Positions 62,332 to 64,000 of a stretch of DNA of 64,000 nucleotides are shown here, piece after piece. The position numbers were made by a program, and so were the translations under genes. The notes under the pieces are model-generated. The model was not told where the DNA came from. It saw nothing but the letters and a program-made list of their open reading frames with translations, and made no database searches. Within the stretch, counting starts at the first letter, position 1; each line of letters starts with the position of its first letter. Source of the DNA: Flagellimonas hadalis (GTDB lineage: Bacteria > Bacteroidota > Bacteroidia > Flavobacteriales > Flavobacteriaceae); the NCBI RefSeq assembly GCF_007785775.2, contig NZ_VNIK02000006.1, positions 165,076 to 229,075 of the forward strand. Reading direction: 5' to 3'.

Positions 62332-62868
62332 TCATTGGTACAGCACATACCTTGGGGGTTGTAGTCCATTCAGGCGCAGATAGACAAGCATTTGCGCCCT
62401 ATGATGGGTAATGTGGTCGGCGAGTAGAAGTAAAATTTGCCTTTTTGTCCGGTCCGCACCAAAATAATCCAATCGTTCATCCAGTCTTTTGATGTCAAAG
62501 CTGGAAATGAATTCCATGGTTTTGTTAAATGTCCGGTCGATGGTATCTATCATCTCTTTTTTGGACTTTTTGTCCACTTTTAGCTCTGTATCGGTATTCC
62601 AGTCCCTGGCCTCACGTCCGCCCATTAGGGACTGACTGTGCCAATCCATGGCCCAACCAATGTGCATCAAGTGTTCCGCAAAGCTCATGGATTCCGGTGT
62701 GGCCTTGAAACCGTACTTGTCTTCTGGCATCGTTTCCGCGACCAAGACCAGATACTTCCTTGAATTTTCCAACCGCTCCAAATATTCTTGTACAACGTCA
62801 TTTTGCTGTGCGGAAACAACGGGGACAAATAAAAGGAACAGCAAGATTGGAACCAGTATATGCTTCAT
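62332..62868 (-). CDS. Exported DinB-family protein
   Basis: The start at the ATG 62868 (MKHILVPILLFLLFVPVVSA) gives 178 residues with a Sec signal peptide, which is uncommon for DinB-like proteins. DinB four-helix bundle with metal-ligand histidines in SFAEHLMHIGWAMDWHSQ and ADHITHHRAQMLVYLRLNGL. It begins 2 nt after the VOC stop, cotranscribed. The longer frame from 62898 overlaps the VOC gene and lacks signal character. Confidence 0.9.
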   Translation of the reverse strand: MKHILVPILLFLLFVPVVSAQQNDVVQEYLERLENSRKYLVLVAETMPEDKYGFKATPESMSFAEHLMHIGWAMDWHSQSLMGGREARDWNTDTELKVDKKSKKEMIDTIDRTFNKTMEFISSFDIKRLDERLDYFGADRTKRQILLLLADHITHHRAQMLVYLRLNGLQPPRYVLYQ

Positions 62869-62870
62869 TT

Positions 62871-63257
62871 TCAAATCATTTGTGTGCTTACGGACCAATA
62901 GTTCCCTGCAAAGTCATAGAAGGAACCCCTTGTGTCTGGATCACCGGGCTTATTGCTGGGCTTTTCTATGATCTCAGCACCATTTTCAACAGCCCTGAGG
63001 AACGTTTTGAAAACATCGGACACATAGACATGCAACATTGAGGTGTTGGCACGATAGTTTTCAGTGCTGTCACTGATCATGAGTACGCTGTCGTCTATTT
63101 GCAATTCGATATGGGCAATTTTTCCGTTCCCATGATCAAAGCGCCTTAAAATTTTGGCGTCAAAAGTTACCGTCAGAAAGTCCACCAATTTTTGGGCATT
63201 GTCCACGATCAAATAAGGAGAAAGGGAATTGTAATGGTCAGGTTTATATGTTTTCAT
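62871..63257 (-). CDS. VOC/glyoxalase-fold protein
   Basis: The protein has 128 residues, two beta-alpha-beta-beta-beta units: LSPYLIVDNAQKLVDFLTVT, RFDHGNGKIAHIELQIDDSV, LHVYVSDVFKTFLRAVENGA, RGSFYDFAGNYWSVST. It resembles PhnB-like/VOC proteins. Metal ligands are not clear. It forms a two-gene unit with the DinB-type gene. Confidence 0.9.
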   Translation of the reverse strand: MKTYKPDHYNSLSPYLIVDNAQKLVDFLTVTFDAKILRRFDHGNGKIAHIELQIDDSVLMISDSTENYRANTSMLHVYVSDVFKTFLRAVENGAEIIEKPSNKPGDPDTRGSFYDFAGNYWSVSTQMI

Positions 63258-63292
63258 TTTTGTCTGGTTATGTTATTCGATTGTTGCACAAC

Positions 63293-63425
63293 GCCATACG
63301 GATATGGCTCGATGCGTGATTTTCACCATAACCGAAAGAAGGCAAATTGCAATGATACGGGCACAAAGTGTGAAACAGGCGTAAGCAATTCAATCCCAAC
63401 GTGCTATACACGGTGTAGTGCTTGG
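63293..63425. repeat. Intergenic dyads before the 63516 gene
   Basis: GCCATA and TATGGC form a hairpin (63293-63308), preceded by TTGCACAAC. A second imperfect dyad lies at 63396-63425 (CCAA...CTTGG around TACAC/GTGTA). The style resembles the dyad elements of 16-21 kb. The 63258-63515 gap has no plausible gene; AT-rich leader for the next gene covers its last 80 nt. Confidence 0.4.
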
Positions 63426-63515
63426 TAATGACAAAAGCCCTAATTTTTTTGCAATAATTGGAATATCTTTAATTATTACGAATCAAGTCTAAAATTTAAT
63501 AAAATATCCGAACAA

Positions 63516-63899
63516 ATGTGGAAATATATATTGGCATGGTTTCCGATGATCTTTATTGCAATTGCTAACGGACTATTTCGTGAGAAAATCTTAACGATTC
63601 GCTTAAATGAACTTCAAGCCCATCAGATGTCTACCGCTTCTATGATCGTACTGTTTGGTATTTATGTTTGGATATTGTTTAAACAGTGGATTCCTACATC
63701 AGCTGATCAGGCAATAATCATCGGTTTGTTGTGGCTCGTCCTTACAATCACTTTCGAGTTCTTATTTGGTCATTATATTGCTGGTCATTCTTGGGAAAAA
63801 CTTTTGAATGATTACAATTTATTTCAAGGTCGAGTTTGGGTTTTAGTTTTAATCTGGATTACAATTTGTCCGTATATTATCTATCAAATTCAGAACTAG
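63516..63899 (+). CDS. Small four-helix membrane protein
   Basis: The protein has 127 residues: WKYILAWFPMIFIAIANGLF, MIVLFGIYVWILFKQWIP, AIIIGLLWLVLTITFEFLFG, VWVLVLIWITICPYIIYQIQ. No family recognised with confidence. Its base composition is clearly more AT-rich than the core genes. Dyad elements stand on both sides. Confidence 0.7.
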   Translation: MWKYILAWFPMIFIAIANGLFREKILTIRLNELQAHQMSTASMIVLFGIYVWILFKQWIPTSADQAIIIGLLWLVLTITFEFLFGHYIAGHSWEKLLNDYNLFQGRVWVLVLIWITICPYIIYQIQN

Positions 63900-63912
63900 T
63901 TGAGTTTTTTAG

Positions 63913-63974
63913 CTATGAGGTACAACGGTGGGTATATTCATAGTGCAACCGAAAGGGAGCACTATAGTATAGCA
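63913..63974 (+). repeat. Dyad element after the 63516 gene
   Basis: ATAGTGC (63941-63947) pairs with GCACTAT (63960-63966), loop 12 nt; GCTAT (63913-63917) and ATAGC (63970-63974) can extend it. It begins 14 nt beyond the stop. An ATG at 63916 opens a short frame inside it to the window edge, which I did not call. Confidence 0.4.
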
Positions 63975-64000
63975 TCTATGAAAAAGCAGCTTGTCAAGTA

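Noticed and set aside
63916..64000. Open frame from an ATG to the window edge
   Set aside because: Only 28 codons visible, lying inside a dyad element; too little to call.

Overview
This looks like a chromosomal segment of a marine-type member of the Flavobacteriaceae (Bacteroidota). The pointers are a SusC/SusD pair driven by an ECF sigma/FecR pair, several promoters of the Bacteroidota form TTG...TAnnTTTG, flavobacterial-type GrpE/DnaJ, a fused IcmF-type mutase, and lipoprotein signals typical of the group. No rRNA, tRNA, CRISPR array, IS element or phage gene was recognised. No gene-free stretch exceeds 300 bases; the longest gaps (42706-42974, 63258-63515, 5870-6124, 878-1113) are described in the features.

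Layout. 1-877: 5' part of a proline dehydrogenase (minus). 1114-13104: a nutrient-uptake locus with ECF sigma (plus) facing FecR, STN-domain SusC, SusD, two tandem S10 serine carboxypeptidases and a secreted amidohydrolase (minus); the enzymes suggest peptide use. 13193-15149: TerC and two small hypotheticals. 15176-22732: a run of same-strand, functionally unrelated accessory genes (SRPBCC, secreted hypothetical, DUF4386, serine hydrolase, TspO-like, MscS/DUF1003, amidohydrolase, GDSL esterase). Five successive units in the middle of it (between 16283 and 21920) are each followed by a related dyad-containing element, which looks like a cassette array. 22802-28193: YbbA/YbbP-type ABC exporter divergent from the esterase (tesA-ybbA-ybbP association) and a TonB-dependent receptor. 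28207-32112: YoaK, a small membrane-anchored protein, a UspA-like protein, and an OmpR-type two-component pair.

33065-37643: PurU, fused IcmF, a helical hypothetical and an Lrp/AsnC regulator. 37705-39787: a secreted hydrolase-like protein and a DUF1684 lipoprotein. 39853-42705: nitrogen uptake (GlnK, Amt, porin-like barrel). 42975-44281: fluoride channel FluC, two tiny membrane proteins and a MazG/PRA-PH-like protein. 44310-49555: IlvE, DUF4920 lipoprotein, MnmD, a TIGR01777 SDR protein, GrpE and DnaJ. 49738-54975: ABC-2 exporter, MscS channel, an outer-membrane barrel gene without a usual start codon, and a sigma-54-type activator with no DNA-binding domain. 54981-58143: secreted hypothetical, PPK2, secreted M28 peptidase. 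58152-63257: a series of small minus-strand genes (TMEM175, PepSY, DUF2200, DUF1801, Gdx-type SMR, EthD lipoprotein, XRE/DUF2975 pair, VOC/DinB pair). 63516-63899: an AT-rich membrane protein flanked by further dyad elements.
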